Source of the DNA: Parvularculaceae bacterium
GTDB lineage: Bacteria; Pseudomonadota; Alphaproteobacteria; Caulobacterales; Parvularculaceae
Reading direction: 5' to 3'
Length of the DNA: 5,505 nucleotides
Assembly (NCBI GenBank): GCA_013389125.1
Contig: JACADX010000247.1
Location: forward strand, 1-5,505
Made by a program: the position numbers and the translations under genes
Shown: positions 5,371-5,505 of the stretch, piece by piece
Layout: each line of letters starts with the position of its first letter
Position numbering within the stretch: the first letter of the stretch is position 1
The notes under the pieces: generated by a model
What the model saw: only the letters and a program-made list of their open reading frames with translations
Databases searched by the model: none
Told to the model about the DNA's origin: nothing

Positions 5371-5505
5371 GCTTTGCCCTCCTCCACCATCGGCTGGAGA
5401 AGGCGATCGAGGATTTCGGCTTGCGTATGCTCGCGCGGCTCCTCGCCCTTCTCGCGCACGAAATCGCGGATCATGGCTTCGACGACCGGCGAGGGCGTCC
5501 GGTTC
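5358..5505 (-). CDS. Probable 3-hydroxyacyl-CoA dehydrogenase fragment
   Basis: The gene enters from the right edge on the minus strand and is readable for about 49 residues. It begins NRTPSPVVEAMIRDF, then REKGEEPREHTQAEIL, DRLLQPMVEEGKAILAA. The pattern P-x-V-E-x-x-I, a basic loop, then EIL-x-R-x-x-x-PM-x-x-EG-x-x-IL resembles the C-terminal 3HCDH domain of FadB/FadJ-type beta-oxidation enzymes. These enzymes oxidise 3-hydroxyacyl-CoA with NAD in the cytoplasm. In such proteins the segment should continue for many residues with a glycine/tyrosine-rich motif. Here the frame instead runs into the antisense of the SARP-type gene and reaches a chance stop at 5094. The gene is therefore truncated at its 3' end. 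The short fragment and recall-based comparison make the name probable, not certain. Confidence 0.5.

Overview
The window is GC-rich DNA that looks alphaproteobacterial. The evidence is a Der/EngA C-terminus, third codon positions strongly biased to G/C, and a SARP-type regulator of the kind seen in Hyphomicrobiales such as Methylocystis/Methylosinus-like or Beijerinckiaceae relatives. The lineage is an inference from protein style only; nothing in the window proves it.

Layout. (1) 1-178 (+) is the C-terminal end of the ribosome-assembly GTPase Der. (2) 190-2476 (-) is a two-gene operon: an NqrB/RnfD-like multi-pass membrane protein (first gene) followed 22 bp later by an exported DUF2330 protein. 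It converges on der with an 11-bp gap. (3) 2613-3011 (+) is a DoxX-family membrane protein, diverging from the RnfD-like operon. (4) 3016-3037 is a perfect 9-bp hairpin lying between the converging doxX-like and osmC-like genes; its U-tract serves the minus strand. (5) 3067-4581 (-) is an operon of an AurF/ferritin-like diiron protein and an OsmC-family protein. (6) 4582-4998 is a 417-bp intergenic region with an inverted repeat and a possible small, non-ATG gene. (7) From 4999 (+) comes the N-terminus of a SARP/BTAD-type regulator, which stops making sense around 5360. Beyond that point the minus strand encodes what looks like the C-terminal part of a 3-hydroxyacyl-CoA dehydrogenase.

How the genes may work together. 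The middle of the window is dominated by redox-type proteins (RnfD-like, DoxX, OsmC, diiron), arranged as two minus-strand operons around a plus-strand doxX-like gene. The diiron protein shows the seven-ligand spacing of AurF-type oxygenases, and its OsmC partner lacks the usual second cysteine. The SARP-type regulator reads away from this operon and would be its natural candidate regulator. That is inference from position only.

Most notable points: the abrupt regulator/dehydrogenase junction near 5358-5367, where both genes remain readable up to a shared run of about 10 bp (real rearrangement or assembly chimera); the three-fold leader CGAAAGGAA in front of two genes and one ATA-initiated candidate small ORF; and the orphan RnfD-like/DUF2330 pair. 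I saw no tRNA, rRNA, CRISPR array, insertion sequence or transposase.
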